Positions 8,151 to 17,789 are shown, counted from the first letter of the stretch. The stretch: DNA of 64,000 nt from Mycobacterium sp. shizuoka-1 (GCF_002723835.1 NZ_BEWG01000013.1:61104-125103), one strand, 5' to 3'. Made by a program: numbers and translations. Notes: generated by a model not told the origin, from the letters alone.

Positions 8151-10079
8151 CTAGACCTGTATTCGGGATCCGATCAGCACGGTCTGGTCGCCGGGCAGTC
8201 CGAAATAGCCCACCGAATCGGCCGCCATGAACGAGGTCGCGATGAAGATCCGCTTGCGCCACGGAGCCATCGTGGGCTGATCGCCAGGCACCAGTTCGAT
8301 CTTGGACAGGAAGTATGAAGCACCCTCGCAGTCGATCGGGCCGCCGATCAGCGCCGGGTCCACCATCCGCAGCGCCGCGGGGACGTCGGGGCGCTCCATG
8401 TAGCCGAACTGGGCGGCCACGTAGTAGATGCCGTCGTCGGGATCACCGAGGTCGTCGACGGTGATGCGGTCCTCGTCAGCGACCCGGGGCAGCGGGGGCA
8501 CCACGATCGACAGGATGATCACCCGTTCGTGGACCACATGATTGTGGAGGACGTTGGCGCGCATCGAGAGCGGCGCAGTCTCGCTCTCGCGGTTGAGGAA
8601 CACCGCAGTGCCCGGAACCCGGGGGAACGGCGGGATGTGGTTGGCGACCTCGTCGATGAACGGGTGCAGCGGTCCCTCGGCCCGCTCCCGTGCACTGGAG
8701 ACGACCGCACTGCCGCGCTGCCAGGTGATCAACACCGTGAACGTCACCACCCCGATCAGCAGCGGCAGCCACGCGCCGTGCACGAGCTTGGTCAGGTTCG
8801 CCGCCAGGAACATGAGATCGACCACCAGCAGAGCGCCGCCGCCGACAATCACCATCCACAGCGGCCACCGCCAGCGGGTGTGCGCGATGTAGAGAAACAG
8901 CAGGGTGGTGATGGTGATCGTGCCGGTGACCGCCATTCCGTAGGCGTAGCCCAGGGCCGCCGAACTGCGGAACGCGAACACCAGGATCAGCACCGCCACC
9001 ATCAGCATGCCGTTGATCCACGGCACGTAGATCTGGCCGATCGACGACGCCGAGGTGTGTGCAATCCGCAGCCTCGGCAGGTACCCGAGCTGGGCGGCCT
9101 GCGAGGCCACCGAGTACGCGCCCGTGATCACCGCCTGGGAGGCGATCACGGTGGCCGCGGTGGCCAGAATCATCATCGGCAACTCCCAGCCGGCCGGCAC
9201 CAGAAGGAAGAACGGGGCGTTGACCACGCTCTGGTTGCCGAGCAGCAGCGCGCCCTGGCCGAGGTAGTTGAGCACCAGCGCCGGCAGCACCAGGCCGAGC
9301 CACCCCCAGGTGATGGCCTTGCGGCCGAAGTGCCCCATGTCGGCATAGAGCGCCTCGGCACCGGTGACCGCCAGGACGACGGCGGCGAGCGCGAAGAAGG
9401 CGATATGGAAGTGGCCGACCATGAACTCGAGCGCATAGGTCGGCGACAGCGCTTTCAGAATCTGCGGGTGGCCGAGGATGCCGCGCACCCCGCACGCGCC
9501 GATCACCAGGAACCAGACGATCATCACCGGCCCGAAGAACCGCCCGACCACCGCGGTGCCGTGTCGTTGTACCGCGAACAGCCCCACGATGATCAGCGCG
9601 GTGATCGGTACCACCAGCTCCGAGAGCGACGGGTCGACGACCTTGAGGCCTTCCACCGCCGACAGCACCGATATCGCCGGCGTGATCATGCTGTCACCGA
9701 AAAACAGTGCCGCACCGAGGATTCCGAGGGCGGACAGGGCGCTGATGATCCGCGGACTGGACCGCCGGCCCAGCCTGCGCACCAGCGTGATGAGCGCCAT
9801 GACACCGCCCTCACCCTCGTTGTCGGCCCGCATGACCAGGGTGACGTAGGTGAGGGTGACGATGATCATCACCGACCAGAAGATCAACGACACCACGCCG
9901 TACACGTTGGCCGGGGTGATCGGCACCGGGTGCGGATCACCGGGATTGAACAGCGTCTGCACGGTGTAGATCGGGCTGGTACCGATATCGCCGAACACCA
10001 CGCCGAGCGCCCCGATGACGATGCCGGTTCGGGCCTTGCCCGCCACCGCGTGAACCGGAACCGCGAAGTCTGTGCTCAC
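8151..10079 (-). CDS. kup: Kup-type potassium uptake transporter
   Basis: A 642-residue integral membrane protein of the KUP/HAK/KT family. About 12 hydrophobic helices fill residues 1-430, starting with the signature GALGVVFGDIGTSPIYT, and a cytosolic C-terminal domain of about 200 residues follows. It imports K+ with protons. GTG at 10079 has GAGGA about 9 bases upstream and gives the usual N-terminus. The 200-base leader upstream was inspected for a c-di-AMP riboswitch, since kup genes are often controlled that way, but no convincing fold was seen. Confidence 0.95.
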   Translation of the reverse strand: MSTDFAVPVHAVAGKARTGIVIGALGVVFGDIGTSPIYTVQTLFNPGDPHPVPITPANVYGVVSLIFWSVMIIVTLTYVTLVMRADNEGEGGVMALITLVRRLGRRSSPRIISALSALGILGAALFFGDSMITPAISVLSAVEGLKVVDPSLSELVVPITALIIVGLFAVQRHGTAVVGRFFGPVMIVWFLVIGACGVRGILGHPQILKALSPTYALEFMVGHFHIAFFALAAVVLAVTGAEALYADMGHFGRKAITWGWLGLVLPALVLNYLGQGALLLGNQSVVNAPFFLLVPAGWELPMMILATAATVIASQAVITGAYSVASQAAQLGYLPRLRIAHTSASSIGQIYVPWINGMLMVAVLILVFAFRSSAALGYAYGMAVTGTITITTLLFLYIAHTRWRWPLWMVIVGGGALLVVDLMFLAANLTKLVHGAWLPLLIGVVTFTVLITWQRGSAVVSSARERAEGPLHPFIDEVANHIPPFPRVPGTAVFLNRESETAPLSMRANVLHNHVVHERVIILSIVVPPLPRVADEDRITVDDLGDPDDGIYYVAAQFGYMERPDVPAALRMVDPALIGGPIDCEGASYFLSKIELVPGDQPTMAPWRKRIFIATSFMAADSVGYFGLPGDQTVLIGSRIQV

Positions 10080-10281
10080 AGGTCAGTCCTCTTGATCGGT
10101 CCGCCTGGCGTCGATCCCCGGCGACGTGCAGTGAATGGTAGCTGTCAGATCCCTGTGTGCACGTACGGTGGAGCCGATGTGTATCGCCTTCGTCACGGCC
10201 GCGACATTGCAGATTCCGGTCGATTCAGGTGACCACACCGCTTAGATTTCTCGTCGAACCACCAGACGAAGGGAACCGCCT

Positions 10282-10734
10282 GTGCGGACGTTGACATTGG
10301 GCGTTGCGCTCGCCGCCGCCGCGGTGACGCTGGCTCCGCCGGCTTCCGCTGAGCTGTGGCCGGGCAACTACAACTTCATCATCCCGGACCGGCGTGACTT
10401 CCATACCTGGGCGTGGGCGGCCAACCCCTGCCCGCAGCAGATCGTGTTCTCGCCGACGTGCGTGCGGATCTCGGCCAACCCCATGCCGATCGCCAAGGCC
10501 TATGCCTGGTACGGCATCGCCACCCTGGAGAACGGCCAGTACACGATGACCGTCGACGTTCCGGACGGGCTGCGGTGCGGCGACATCTACTACGGACCGG
10601 TGATCCCCACCCACGACGTCTACACCTGGGATGCCACCACCCTGTCGGGAACGCTGCAGTCCTCGTTCGACGCCGGCTGTGACGGGGCGCCGGGCGGCAC
10701 CTTCACCTATCCGTTCTGGCTGACCCGGCTCTAG
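10282..10734 (+). CDS. Secreted mycobacterial protein of unknown function
   Basis: A 150-residue protein with a Sec signal peptide (hydrophobic MRTLTLGVALAAAAVTLAPP, likely cleaved after ASA at about residue 23). The mature part has four cysteines that could make two disulfides and many Trp/Tyr residues (FHTWAWAANPCPQQ), as in small exported mycobacterial proteins of unknown role. GTG start with AAGGGA upstream. Its stop overlaps the convergent rhomboid stop in the shared tetranucleotide CTAG. No function can be assigned. Confidence 0.85.
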   Translation: MRTLTLGVALAAAAVTLAPPASAELWPGNYNFIIPDRRDFHTWAWAANPCPQQIVFSPTCVRISANPMPIAKAYAWYGIATLENGQYTMTVDVPDGLRCGDIYYGPVIPTHDVYTWDATTLSGTLQSSFDAGCDGAPGGTFTYPFWLTRL

Positions 10735-11597
10735 CCGGTGATGAGTGCCCCGTACTGGGACACCAACTCGGCTGTGCGCCAGTAGATCAGCGCCACGAAC
10801 ACCACCAGCACGACCGCGCACACGCCGGCTTGGACCAGGTTGCGGTGGCGTTCACGCGGCGTATTGACGAACAGCGCGGCGATCAATGCCCCGGTGACCA
10901 GGCCGCCGATATGACCCTGCCAGCTGATCCCGGGCACCGTGAACGTCAGGATCAGGTTGGCGGCGATGATCGCGACCAGCCAGCGCATGTCGAGTCGCAG
11001 GTGCTTGGCGAGGACCAGCGTGGCCCCGAACAGCCCGAAGATCGCCCCTGAAGCACCTGCCGTAGCGGATCCGAACGGTGCCAGCCAGTACACCAGCACC
11101 GAGCCGCCGAGCGCGCTGAGCCCGTAGAGCGCGCCGAACCGCAGCCGGGCAAGCCAGGCCTCCAGCGGCGGCCCGAGCACGTACAGCGCCCACATGTTGA
11201 ACAGGATGTGCAGGACGTCGTTGTGCAGGAACGCCGACGTCACCAGGCGGTAGTACTCGCCGCCGGCGACGGCGGGCGCCCACAGCACGAGTTCGCGCTG
11301 CAAATCCCTCGACACCATCGTCAGCACGAACATCACCACATTGACGGCGATCAGCCCATAGGTGATCACGGGTTGACCGGAGCGCGCGATACCCCCCGCA
11401 GCGGTGCGGATCGGGCGCACGCTGCGGGCACCGGTGGCCACACAGTCCACGCACTGGTGGCCGACCGACGCGCTGCGCATGCAGTCCGGACAGATGGGTC
11501 GCTGACAGCGCGCACACGACACGTAGGTCGGGCGGTCGGGATGCCGGTAACAGGTCGGTGTGCCCGCGGGGGTTTGCGGTGTGTAGGGGATGCTCAT
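10731..11597 (-). CDS. Rhomboid intramembrane serine protease with N-terminal zinc finger
   Basis: A 288-residue protein. Residues 15-55 hold a B-box-like zinc-binding segment (CYRHPDRPTYVSCARC, CPDC, HQCVDC). A six- or seven-helix rhomboid core follows, with HN in helix 2, GASG with Ser183 as the nucleophile and His229 (WQGHIGG) completing the dyad. It resembles the rhomboid proteins of M. tuberculosis. ATG at 11597 has AGGA 5 bases upstream. It cleaves membrane-embedded substrates, which are unknown. The start is only about 45 bases downstream of the amidohydrolase stop. Confidence 0.93.
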   Translation of the reverse strand: MSIPYTPQTPAGTPTCYRHPDRPTYVSCARCQRPICPDCMRSASVGHQCVDCVATGARSVRPIRTAAGGIARSGQPVITYGLIAVNVVMFVLTMVSRDLQRELVLWAPAVAGGEYYRLVTSAFLHNDVLHILFNMWALYVLGPPLEAWLARLRFGALYGLSALGGSVLVYWLAPFGSATAGASGAIFGLFGATLVLAKHLRLDMRWLVAIIAANLILTFTVPGISWQGHIGGLVTGALIAALFVNTPRERHRNLVQAGVCAVVLVVFVALIYWRTAELVSQYGALITG

Positions 11598-11641
11598 AGT
11601 CCTGCCACCGAAGATACTGTGCCGCGCGCGCGGCACGGCAC

Positions 11642-13402
11642 TCAGCGCACGCCGCGCAGTACTTTGCCCGGGCGGGCTCCCGTGTCGGCGCCGTGGCGGC
11701 GGGTGACCACGCCGCTGACGACGGTGGCCTCGTAGCCGCTGGCGCCCTGCATCAGCCGGTTCCCGCCGGCCGGCAGGTCATAGGCCATCCGGGGCACACC
11801 CAGGGTCAGCGCATCCAGGTCGATCACGTTGACGTCGGCCTTCTTGCCAACGCTCAGCACTCCCCGGTCGGTCAGGCCGAAGAGGGTTGCGGTGTCGAGG
11901 GTCTGCTTACGCACCACGTACTCGATCGGGAACTTCGGTCCGCGTCTGCGGTCGCGGGCCCAGTGGGTGAGCATGAACGTCGGATACGACGCGTCACAGA
12001 TCAACCCGCAGTGCGCGCCGCCGTCGGAGAGCCCGGACACCGCGGCGCGGTGGGTCATCATCTCGTAGATCGCCTCGTGATTGCCCTCGACGTAGTTGAA
12101 GAACGGCATCATCAGCATCGCGGTGCCGTCGGACTCCAGCATCAGGTCGTACATCGTGGCCAACGGGTCCTCACCCCGGGCCCGGGCGATCGCGCCGACG
12201 GTCCGATCCGGGGTCGGCTCGTAGTCCGGCGGGTCGCCGATCGCGTAGATGCTGTCCGCGCTGTGCTGGATCATCGCGTAGAGGGCGTCGAACAACGGAA
12301 TCGGTTGCGGCGGCAGATCGACATCGGCCAGGATCGCGGCCCGCACGGCCGGATCGGCAAGCCGGGCACGCAGATCCGCGGGGCTCAGCTCGGCCTTCAA
12401 CGTCCGGAACGTCGGCCGGTGGGTGAAGGCGTGGTAGCCCTCGAAACCGAACAGCATGCCGAACGGGCGGGCGGCGAATTGCGGGTGCACCCGGATTCCG
12501 TCGTCGAGTGCCTGCCCCGCGATGTCGAGCTGCTTTTTCCACAGGTCGGGCGCGGACTGCGTCTGCACCATCGCGAACGACAGCGGCCGGTCGATCTCGG
12601 CCGCGAGCCGGACCATCCAGTCCAGCTCCCGCAGCGGACCGTCGAGGCTCTCCCCCGCCGTTCCCGCCGGCGCGACCTCGAATACCGCTTGCCCGCCCGC
12701 GGCCATCGCCCGGCCGAGCGCGAACAGCTCGTCCTCGGCGGCGTAGGTGCCGGGCACCGGCTCACCGTCGATGGCCCGGTGGGCTTCGGTCCGCGAAGTC
12801 GAGAATCCCAGCGCCCCGGCCTCGACGGCTTCCTGGACGATGCGGGCCATCGCGGCGATATCGTCCTCGGTGGCGGCCTCGTTGCGGGCGCCGCGATCGC
12901 CCATGGCGTAGCCGCGGACCGCTCCGTGCGCGATCTGGGTTCCGAAATCGACTGCCAGCGACTGCTTTTCGATGGCGTCGAGGTACTGCGGGAAGCTTTC
13001 CCAGCCCCAGGTGATGCCCTCGGTCAGTGCCGTGCCCGGGATGTCCTCGACCCCTTCCATCAGCTCGATCAGCCACTGCTCGCGGCCCGGTTGCACTGGG
13101 GCGAAACCCACGCCACAGTTGCCGCTGACCACGGTGGTCACGCCGTGCATGCTGCTGGGCTCGAGCAGTCCGTCCCAGCTGATCTGTCCGTCGTAGTGGG
13201 TATGGATGTCCACGAACCCAGGGGTGACGATCTTGCCGGTGGCGTCGATGCTCTCGGCGGACTCGCCCTGCAACCCGGCGTCGTCACCGTCGCGGCGGCG
13301 GACCTCGACGACCCGGCCGTCCTTGATGCCGATGTCGGCGCGGAACGGCTTGTCCCCGGTGCCGTCCACGACAGTGCCGCCAGTGATCGTCAGGTCATAC
13401 AT
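11642..13402 (-). CDS. N-acyl-D-amino-acid deacylase-like amidohydrolase
   Basis: A 586-residue amidohydrolase of the D-aminoacylase group. Metal-binding GFVDIHTHYDGQ lies near residues 60-70, and VVSGNCGVGFAP is characteristic of this group. The C-terminal beta-sandwich returns with GKKADVNVIDLDAL. It probably hydrolyses N-acyl D-amino acids or a related amide in the cytosol. ATG at 13402 has GAGGAGG 6 bases upstream, a strong ribosome site that rules out the longer reading. Confidence 0.9.
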   Translation of the reverse strand: MYDLTITGGTVVDGTGDKPFRADIGIKDGRVVEVRRRDGDDAGLQGESAESIDATGKIVTPGFVDIHTHYDGQISWDGLLEPSSMHGVTTVVSGNCGVGFAPVQPGREQWLIELMEGVEDIPGTALTEGITWGWESFPQYLDAIEKQSLAVDFGTQIAHGAVRGYAMGDRGARNEAATEDDIAAMARIVQEAVEAGALGFSTSRTEAHRAIDGEPVPGTYAAEDELFALGRAMAAGGQAVFEVAPAGTAGESLDGPLRELDWMVRLAAEIDRPLSFAMVQTQSAPDLWKKQLDIAGQALDDGIRVHPQFAARPFGMLFGFEGYHAFTHRPTFRTLKAELSPADLRARLADPAVRAAILADVDLPPQPIPLFDALYAMIQHSADSIYAIGDPPDYEPTPDRTVGAIARARGEDPLATMYDLMLESDGTAMLMMPFFNYVEGNHEAIYEMMTHRAAVSGLSDGGAHCGLICDASYPTFMLTHWARDRRRGPKFPIEYVVRKQTLDTATLFGLTDRGVLSVGKKADVNVIDLDALTLGVPRMAYDLPAGGNRLMQGASGYEATVVSGVVTRRHGADTGARPGKVLRGVR

Positions 13403-13794
13403 CTGTGCCTCCTCGACGGTGCGCCGACAGCCAGAGTAATGCGGGTCACAGACAATGGGTAGACACAATTCCAAAACTGTCATCACAGCCCGTTGGCCAT
13501 ACCGGCCTACGGATTCAATTGTTATTGACGTAAATATTTGCCAGAACTCTTCCTCGGTGCCGCTTTCTCAGGCCTTTCACATGATGTTTGACGTGCGGAT
13601 ATAGGTATCCGAAACAATTTCTGGCCGCGCAACGAAATCCGTAGTACATTTCCACCAGGTTGAGTTCACAGCCGCCCGGAGATGCCAATGCGGCGAGGGT
13701 CTGAAGAACTCTCGCAGCGAAGTCTCGATTCGGGACTCGTCCCGGCCATCCCGGCAGCATTGCGAAACGAAAAACGCATGAAGTTGGAGGCGTG
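13403..13794. other. 392-base divergent intergenic region, relatively AT-rich
   Basis: No convincing gene lies here. Roughly 13490-13660 is clearly lower in G+C than the surroundings. It contains the start regions of the amidohydrolase (minus) and STAS protein (plus). A TTGACG at 13525-13530 lacks a matching -10, and GTTT at 13586 with AGGTAT at 13603-13608 is reminiscent of SigF promoters but with a spacer of only 13. An untranslated RNA or regulator site is possible but not demonstrated. Confidence 0.4.
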
Positions 13795-14235
13795 ATGTCT
13801 GTAGCCACCACCGCGGCACCCCTGTCCATCACCCGCGTGGACCGCGAACCCGCCGATCGCGGGCTGTTCCGGGCCAGGGAGCTCAGCGCAACCACCGTTC
13901 TGGTCGCCGCCGTCGGCGAGATCGACGCAGCGAATTCCTCCGAGCTGCTGAGCTATCTCGACAAGCTGCTGCCCGGATACGACCAGCTGGTGCTGGATCT
14001 GTCGCGGCTGAGTTTCTTCGGCACCGACGGTGTCTCGACCCTGCACTCGCTCGACGTGCGCTGCGCACGACGCGGCGTCGACTGGGTGCTGGTCCCCGGC
14101 CCCGAGGTTGCCCGGGTCCTGCGCGTCTGTGACCCCGAGCAGCAGCTGAACACCGCCGGCAACATCGTCTCGGCCGTGGCCGCCTTGGCCCGGGGCCCGC
14201 ACACCCACCTGCAGCTGGCCCCGCTGCCGAAATAA
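13795..14235 (+). CDS. STAS-domain protein (anti-sigma factor antagonist type)
   Basis: A 146-residue protein that is essentially one STAS domain (about residues 35-125), with DLSRLSFFGTDGVSTL in the helix-loop position where antagonists carry a phosphorylatable Ser/Thr. By family it would bind an anti-sigma kinase or act in a stress signalling switch. No anti-sigma or sigma gene is adjacent, so it is an orphan. GGAGG 4 bases before ATG at 13795 fixes the start over the preceding GTG. Confidence 0.85.
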   Translation: MSVATTAAPLSITRVDREPADRGLFRARELSATTVLVAAVGEIDAANSSELLSYLDKLLPGYDQLVLDLSRLSFFGTDGVSTLHSLDVRCARRGVDWVLVPGPEVARVLRVCDPEQQLNTAGNIVSAVAALARGPHTHLQLAPLPK

Positions 14236-14294
14236 GTAACCGCACGCCCGCTTCCTAGACTGGTCGCAGTCAGTTCGAGCGGAAGCGGGCAGCC

Positions 14295-14930
14295 ATGGCG
14301 ACATACGGTCGCAATCTCAACGACCTCGTGACGCGGTTCTGGACCGTCGCCGCGCCACTGTACGACCAACCAGCTCTGCAACAGTGGGTGTACCGCCCGG
14401 CCCAGGACGAGGTGATCGACGAGCTGCGCGCCCACGGTGCCCGCAAGATCGCCGATATCGCCTGTGGCACAGGGATTCTCGCAGCACGCATTGCCGACGA
14501 ACTGGAGCCCGAGGAGATCTACGGCGTCGACATGTCCGACGGCATGCTGCGCCAGGCCCGAGCGCGCTCGCCGCGGGTGGACTGGCGCAAGGGGCCCGCC
14601 GAACAGTTGCCCTTCGACGACGAGTCGCTGGACGCCGTCGTCTCGACATCGGCATTCCACTTCTTCGACCAGCCCGCGGCCATGCGCGAGTTCCACCGGG
14701 TGCTGCGCCGCGGCGGGCTGGCCGCCGTCGCGACCATCAGCCCTCCCCAGCTCCCGCTGCTGAGCCGGCTGACCAGTTCGCCGTCCAGCGCCGCGCACAA
14801 CCCCTCGGCGCAGGAGATGCGCACCCTGTTCACCGATGCCGGGTTCGCCATCACCGACCAGCACCGCGTCCACCGGCCACTGTGGACCCGTGGGGTGTGG
14901 GACCTGATCACCGTCGGCGAGAAGGGCTGA
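14295..14930 (+). CDS. Class I SAM-dependent methyltransferase
   Basis: A 211-residue methyltransferase. Motif I IADIACGTGILAARIA binds SAM at about residues 52-67; the acidic VDMS end of strand 2, the PFDDESLDAVVST motif and the LRRGG post-motif are typical of Methyltransf_11 enzymes. It lacks an extended N-terminal domain. The substrate is unknown. It precedes two VOC genes by 37 bases. Confidence 0.9.
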   Translation: MATYGRNLNDLVTRFWTVAAPLYDQPALQQWVYRPAQDEVIDELRAHGARKIADIACGTGILAARIADELEPEEIYGVDMSDGMLRQARARSPRVDWRKGPAEQLPFDDESLDAVVSTSAFHFFDQPAAMREFHRVLRRGGLAAVATISPPQLPLLSRLTSSPSSAAHNPSAQEMRTLFTDAGFAITDQHRVHRPLWTRGVWDLITVGEKG

Positions 14931-14966
14931 CGTTTGCTGTGAATCGGCCGTCGATACGCTGAGCCG

Positions 14967-15374
14967 ATGGCCGTCGAACTGCTCGCCTCCAGTGTGGAAA
15001 TCGGACTGGTCACCACGAACCTGGACCCGATGGTCGAGTTCTACGGGAACTTCCTCGGCCTGCCGTTCCAGCTCGACCTCGATTTCCCGGGCGGCACCAT
15101 GAAGCGCTACCTGATCGGCGACAACACCCTCAAGCTGGTCACCTACGACCAGCCGCCGCCCGCCGAGGTGACCCCCGGCGGCGGCCGTGCTCAAACCGGC
15201 GTGCGGTACCTGTCGCTGGTCGTCAAGAACGTGTCCGAGGCCGCCGAACAGGTCCGCGCCGCAGGGTACGAGATCGTCGAACCGCTGACCGAGTTCACCG
15301 CCCTGCCCGGCATCGGCTGGCTGTTCGTCGCCGACCCGGACGGCAACTGGGTGGAACTCGCCGGGCCGATCTGA
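14967..15374 (+). CDS. VOC (glyoxalase/dioxygenase fold) protein, copy 1
   Basis: A 135-residue vicinal oxygen chelate protein with paired beta-alpha-beta-beta-beta units: [14 protein letters not shown] first strand and [11 protein letters not shown] last strand. The terminal Glu (WVEL) is retained, but the His or Glu usually present in the first strand is not, so metal binding is doubtful. The next gene is a close paralogue of the same length, a local duplication. Substrate unknown. Confidence 0.88.
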   Translation: MAVELLASSVEIGLVTTNLDPMVEFYGNFLGLPFQLDLDFPGGTMKRYLIGDNTLKLVTYDQPPPAEVTPGGGRAQTGVRYLSLVVKNVSEAAEQVRAAGYEIVEPLTEFTALPGIGWLFVADPDGNWVELAGPI

Positions 15375-15428
15375 CCCGCGCACCGTCTATCCTTCCGACG
15401 TCAGCCCCACCGAGCGCAGAGGAACACC

Positions 15429-15836
15429 ATGGCCATCGATCTGCTCGCGACGAACATCGAAGTCGGTTTGGTCACCACCAACCTCGAGGCGATGGTCGAG
15501 TTCTACGAGAACTTCCTTGGCCTGCCCCACCAGGGCGACCTGGACTTCCCCGGCGGCACCATGAAGCGCTATGCCATCGGCAACAACGTGCTCAAGCTGG
15601 TCACCCTCGACGAGCCGCCGGCCGCACCGGCAACGCCGGGCGGCGGTCCCGCCGCCGCCGGTATCCGGTACTACACCGTCGTCGTGGCGAGCACCACCAA
15701 GGCCGCCGAGCAGGTCAAGGCCGCCGGATACGAGATCGTCCAGGAACTGGCCGAGTTCGCCCCGGTCCCCGGCATGGGGTGGATGTTCGTCGCGGACCCG
15801 GACGGAAACTGGGTCGAGCTCGTCGGCCCGCTCTGA
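15429..15836 (+). CDS. VOC (glyoxalase/dioxygenase fold) protein, copy 2
   Basis: A 135-residue paralogue of the preceding protein, sharing segments such as [34 protein letters not shown] and DPDGNWVEL. Differences concentrate in the loop around residues 55-75 and in the central strand RYYTVVV, so the pair may have diverged in substrate. Same strand, 54 bases apart, with a separate start region, so each may also be expressed alone. Confidence 0.88.
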   Translation: MAIDLLATNIEVGLVTTNLEAMVEFYENFLGLPHQGDLDFPGGTMKRYAIGNNVLKLVTLDEPPAAPATPGGGPAAAGIRYYTVVVASTTKAAEQVKAAGYEIVQELAEFAPVPGMGWMFVADPDGNWVELVGPL

Positions 15837-15861
15837 TCCCGGCGACCCGTACCCTGGGGGC

Positions 15862-16347
15862 GTGCCCGACCTGCATCCCGACCTCTCGGCGCTGGCCCCC
15901 CTGCTGGGCACCTGGACCGGCGCCGGCGCCGGCGAGTACCCGACGATCGATCCGTTCGGCTATCGCGAGGAGATCGCGATCGGCCACGTCGGCAAGCCGT
16001 TCCTGACCTACACGCAGCGGACCCGCGCCACCGACGACGGGCGGCCCCTGCACGCCGAAACCGGCTACCTCCGGCTGCCGACTCCCGGCCGCATCGAACT
16101 TGTCGTTGTGCACCCCACCGGTGTCACCGAGATCGATGAAGGCTCGCTGACCGTCGACCGCGATGGCCTGGCCATCGACGTGGACTCAACCTGCGTCGGG
16201 CTGACTGGGTCGGCGAAAAGCGTTACCGCCGTGAGTCGTTCCTTCCTCCTTCGGGGCGACACCCTGACCTACAGCCTGCGAATGGCCGCGGTCGGTGTGC
16301 CACTTACCCACCATCTGGCCGCGACCCTGCACAGGCAGCTGGGGTGA
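15862..16347 (+). CDS. Nitrobindin-family heme beta-barrel protein
   Basis: A 161-residue lipocalin-like protein with the nitrobindin signature [14 protein letters not shown] at about residues 18-31 and a C-terminal [10 protein letters not shown] whose His is the expected heme ligand. Family members bind ferric heme, react with NO and isomerise peroxynitrite; M. tuberculosis has a homologue of the same length. GTG at 15862 follows a GGGGG run and gives the normal start. Its stop overlaps the next gene as GTGA. Confidence 0.87.
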   Translation: MPDLHPDLSALAPLLGTWTGAGAGEYPTIDPFGYREEIAIGHVGKPFLTYTQRTRATDDGRPLHAETGYLRLPTPGRIELVVVHPTGVTEIDEGSLTVDRDGLAIDVDSTCVGLTGSAKSVTAVSRSFLLRGDTLTYSLRMAAVGVPLTHHLAATLHRQLG

Positions 16348-17591
16348 GCGACTCCCCCGACGGCCGTATCCGCGTTCCGGCCGACCTGGACGCCGTCACC
16401 GACATCGGCGCCGAGGACCACAGCTCCGTGTCCGCTGCGGCCGTCGACCGGATCTGGCAGGCGGTGCGGCACTGGTACGCCGCGGGCATGCACCCGGCGA
16501 TCCAGCTGTGCCTGCGGCACAACGGCACCGTGGTGCTCAATCGGGCGATCGGACACGGTTGGGGTAACGGTCCCGCCGACCCCCCGGATGCCGAGCAGGT
16601 GCCGGTCACCGTCGGGACACCCTTCTGCGTGTACTCAGCCGCCAAGGCCATCAGCACCACGGTGGTGCACATGCTGGTCGAGCAGGGCCACTTCTCGCTC
16701 GACGACCGGGTGTGCGACTACCTGCCGAACTACACCGGCCACGGCAAGGACCGCACCACCATCCGCCACGTGGTCACCCACAGCGCGGGAGTGCCGTTCG
16801 CGACCGGTCCACGCCCGAACCTCAAGCGGATGAACGAAAGCGATTACGCCCGGACCAAACTCGGCGAGCTCAAACCCATCCACCGGCCCGGGCTGATGCA
16901 CATCTACCACGGTCTGACGTGGGGGCCGCTGGTCCGCGAGATCGTCTCGGCCGCGACCGGGCGCAGCATTCGCGACATCCTGGCGCAGCAGATCCTCGAC
17001 CCGCTGGGCTTTCGCTGGACCAATTACGGTGTCGCCGAACAGGATGTTCCCCTGGTCGCGCCGAGCCATGTGACCGGCAGGCCGCTGCCCGCCCCGCTGG
17101 CGGCGGCATTTCGCACTGCCGTCGGCGGCACGCCACAGCAGATCATCCCGTTCTCGAACACCCCGCTGTTCCTCACCGGGGTCATCCCGTCGTCGAGCAC
17201 CGTCTCCACGGCCGACGAACTGTCCCGGTTCGCCGAGATACTTTGTCGCGGGGGCGAGCTCGACGGTGTGCGGATCATGCGGGAGGAGACGCTGCGGGCC
17301 GCGGCGGCCCCGGCCCGGCGGCTGCGCCCCGACATCGCGACCGGCTTGGCACCCATCCGCTGGGGTACCGGCTACATGCTGGGCTCGGTCCGGTTCGGGC
17401 CGTTCGGCCGCAATGCACCCGCCGCGTTCGGTCACACCGGCCTGACCAACGTCGCGGTCTGGGCCGATCCCGAACGCCACCTGTCGGTCGGGCTGATCAG
17501 CAGCGGCAAGCCCGGCCGGCACCGCGAAGCCGGGCGCTACACCGCACTGCTCGACCGCATCAACGCCGAGATCCCGCGCACCGGCGGGTGA
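16344..17591 (+). CDS. Serine hydrolase of the beta-lactamase (class C)/esterase fold
   Basis: A 415-residue protein with S98-A-A-K101 as the SxxK nucleophile motif, YHGL at about residue 190 as the likely second motif and a C-terminal AAFGHTG segment at the KTG-like position. Mycobacterial members of this group are usually esterases or lipases (LipE/LipL type) rather than lactamases. No signal peptide, so it is probably cytosolic. It is translationally coupled to the nitrobindin gene. Confidence 0.88.
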   Translation: MSDSPDGRIRVPADLDAVTDIGAEDHSSVSAAAVDRIWQAVRHWYAAGMHPAIQLCLRHNGTVVLNRAIGHGWGNGPADPPDAEQVPVTVGTPFCVYSAAKAISTTVVHMLVEQGHFSLDDRVCDYLPNYTGHGKDRTTIRHVVTHSAGVPFATGPRPNLKRMNESDYARTKLGELKPIHRPGLMHIYHGLTWGPLVREIVSAATGRSIRDILAQQILDPLGFRWTNYGVAEQDVPLVAPSHVTGRPLPAPLAAAFRTAVGGTPQQIIPFSNTPLFLTGVIPSSSTVSTADELSRFAEILCRGGELDGVRIMREETLRAAAAPARRLRPDIATGLAPIRWGTGYMLGSVRFGPFGRNAPAAFGHTGLTNVAVWADPERHLSVGLISSGKPGRHREAGRYTALLDRINAEIPRTGG

Positions 17592-17628
17592 ATTGTGCCC
17601 GTCCGGTGCGGCGGATAACGTACCGGTC

Positions 17629-17766
17629 ATGGGTGACTCGCTGCTGCAGCAGCAGCTCGACGAAGTGCGCGCCCTGCTACAGCGGGCCCGGGAACTGTTC
17701 GGCACCAATCCCGTTGCACCACCGGAGATCATCGCTCCGGATGCGCAGACACCGCGCGAGCCGTAG
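17629..17766 (+). CDS. Possible 45-residue coiled-coil protein
   Basis: ATG at 17629 opens 45 codons ending at TAG. The product begins MGDSLLQQQLDEVRALLQ and forms an amphipathic helix over residues 4-24, then a Pro/Ala-rich tail. It sits 37 bases after the hydrolase gene and stops 23 bases before the convergent DUF2694 stop. It could be a small protein or an N-terminal remnant of a larger T7SS-associated protein, but no continuation is seen. No function recognised. Confidence 0.4.
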   Translation: MGDSLLQQQLDEVRALLQRARELFGTNPVAPPEIIAPDAQTPREP

Positions 17767-17789
17767 GCGGCGCAGAACTACGCAGCTGC

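Noticed and set aside
8529..10232. Long open frame on the plus strand opposite kup
   Set aside because: Its product is rich in His, Asp, Arg and Gln with no fold signal, and it is antisense to a clear 12-helix transporter. In high-GC codon usage such shadow frames are expected.
10080..10281. c-di-AMP riboswitch in the kup leader
   Set aside because: Only a 7-bp inverted repeat (ACGTGCA at 10124 with TGCACGT at 10158) was found; the conserved helices and loops of that riboswitch were not recognised.
13586..13608. SigF-like promoter upstream of the STAS gene
   Set aside because: GTTT and AGGTAT are only 13 bases apart, shorter than the usual 15-17, and the -10 is imperfect.
13515..13895. Minus-strand open frame in the amidohydrolase-STAS gap
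   Set aside because: No ribosome site, no family-like sequence, and it overlaps the start of the STAS gene that has a strong GGAGG.
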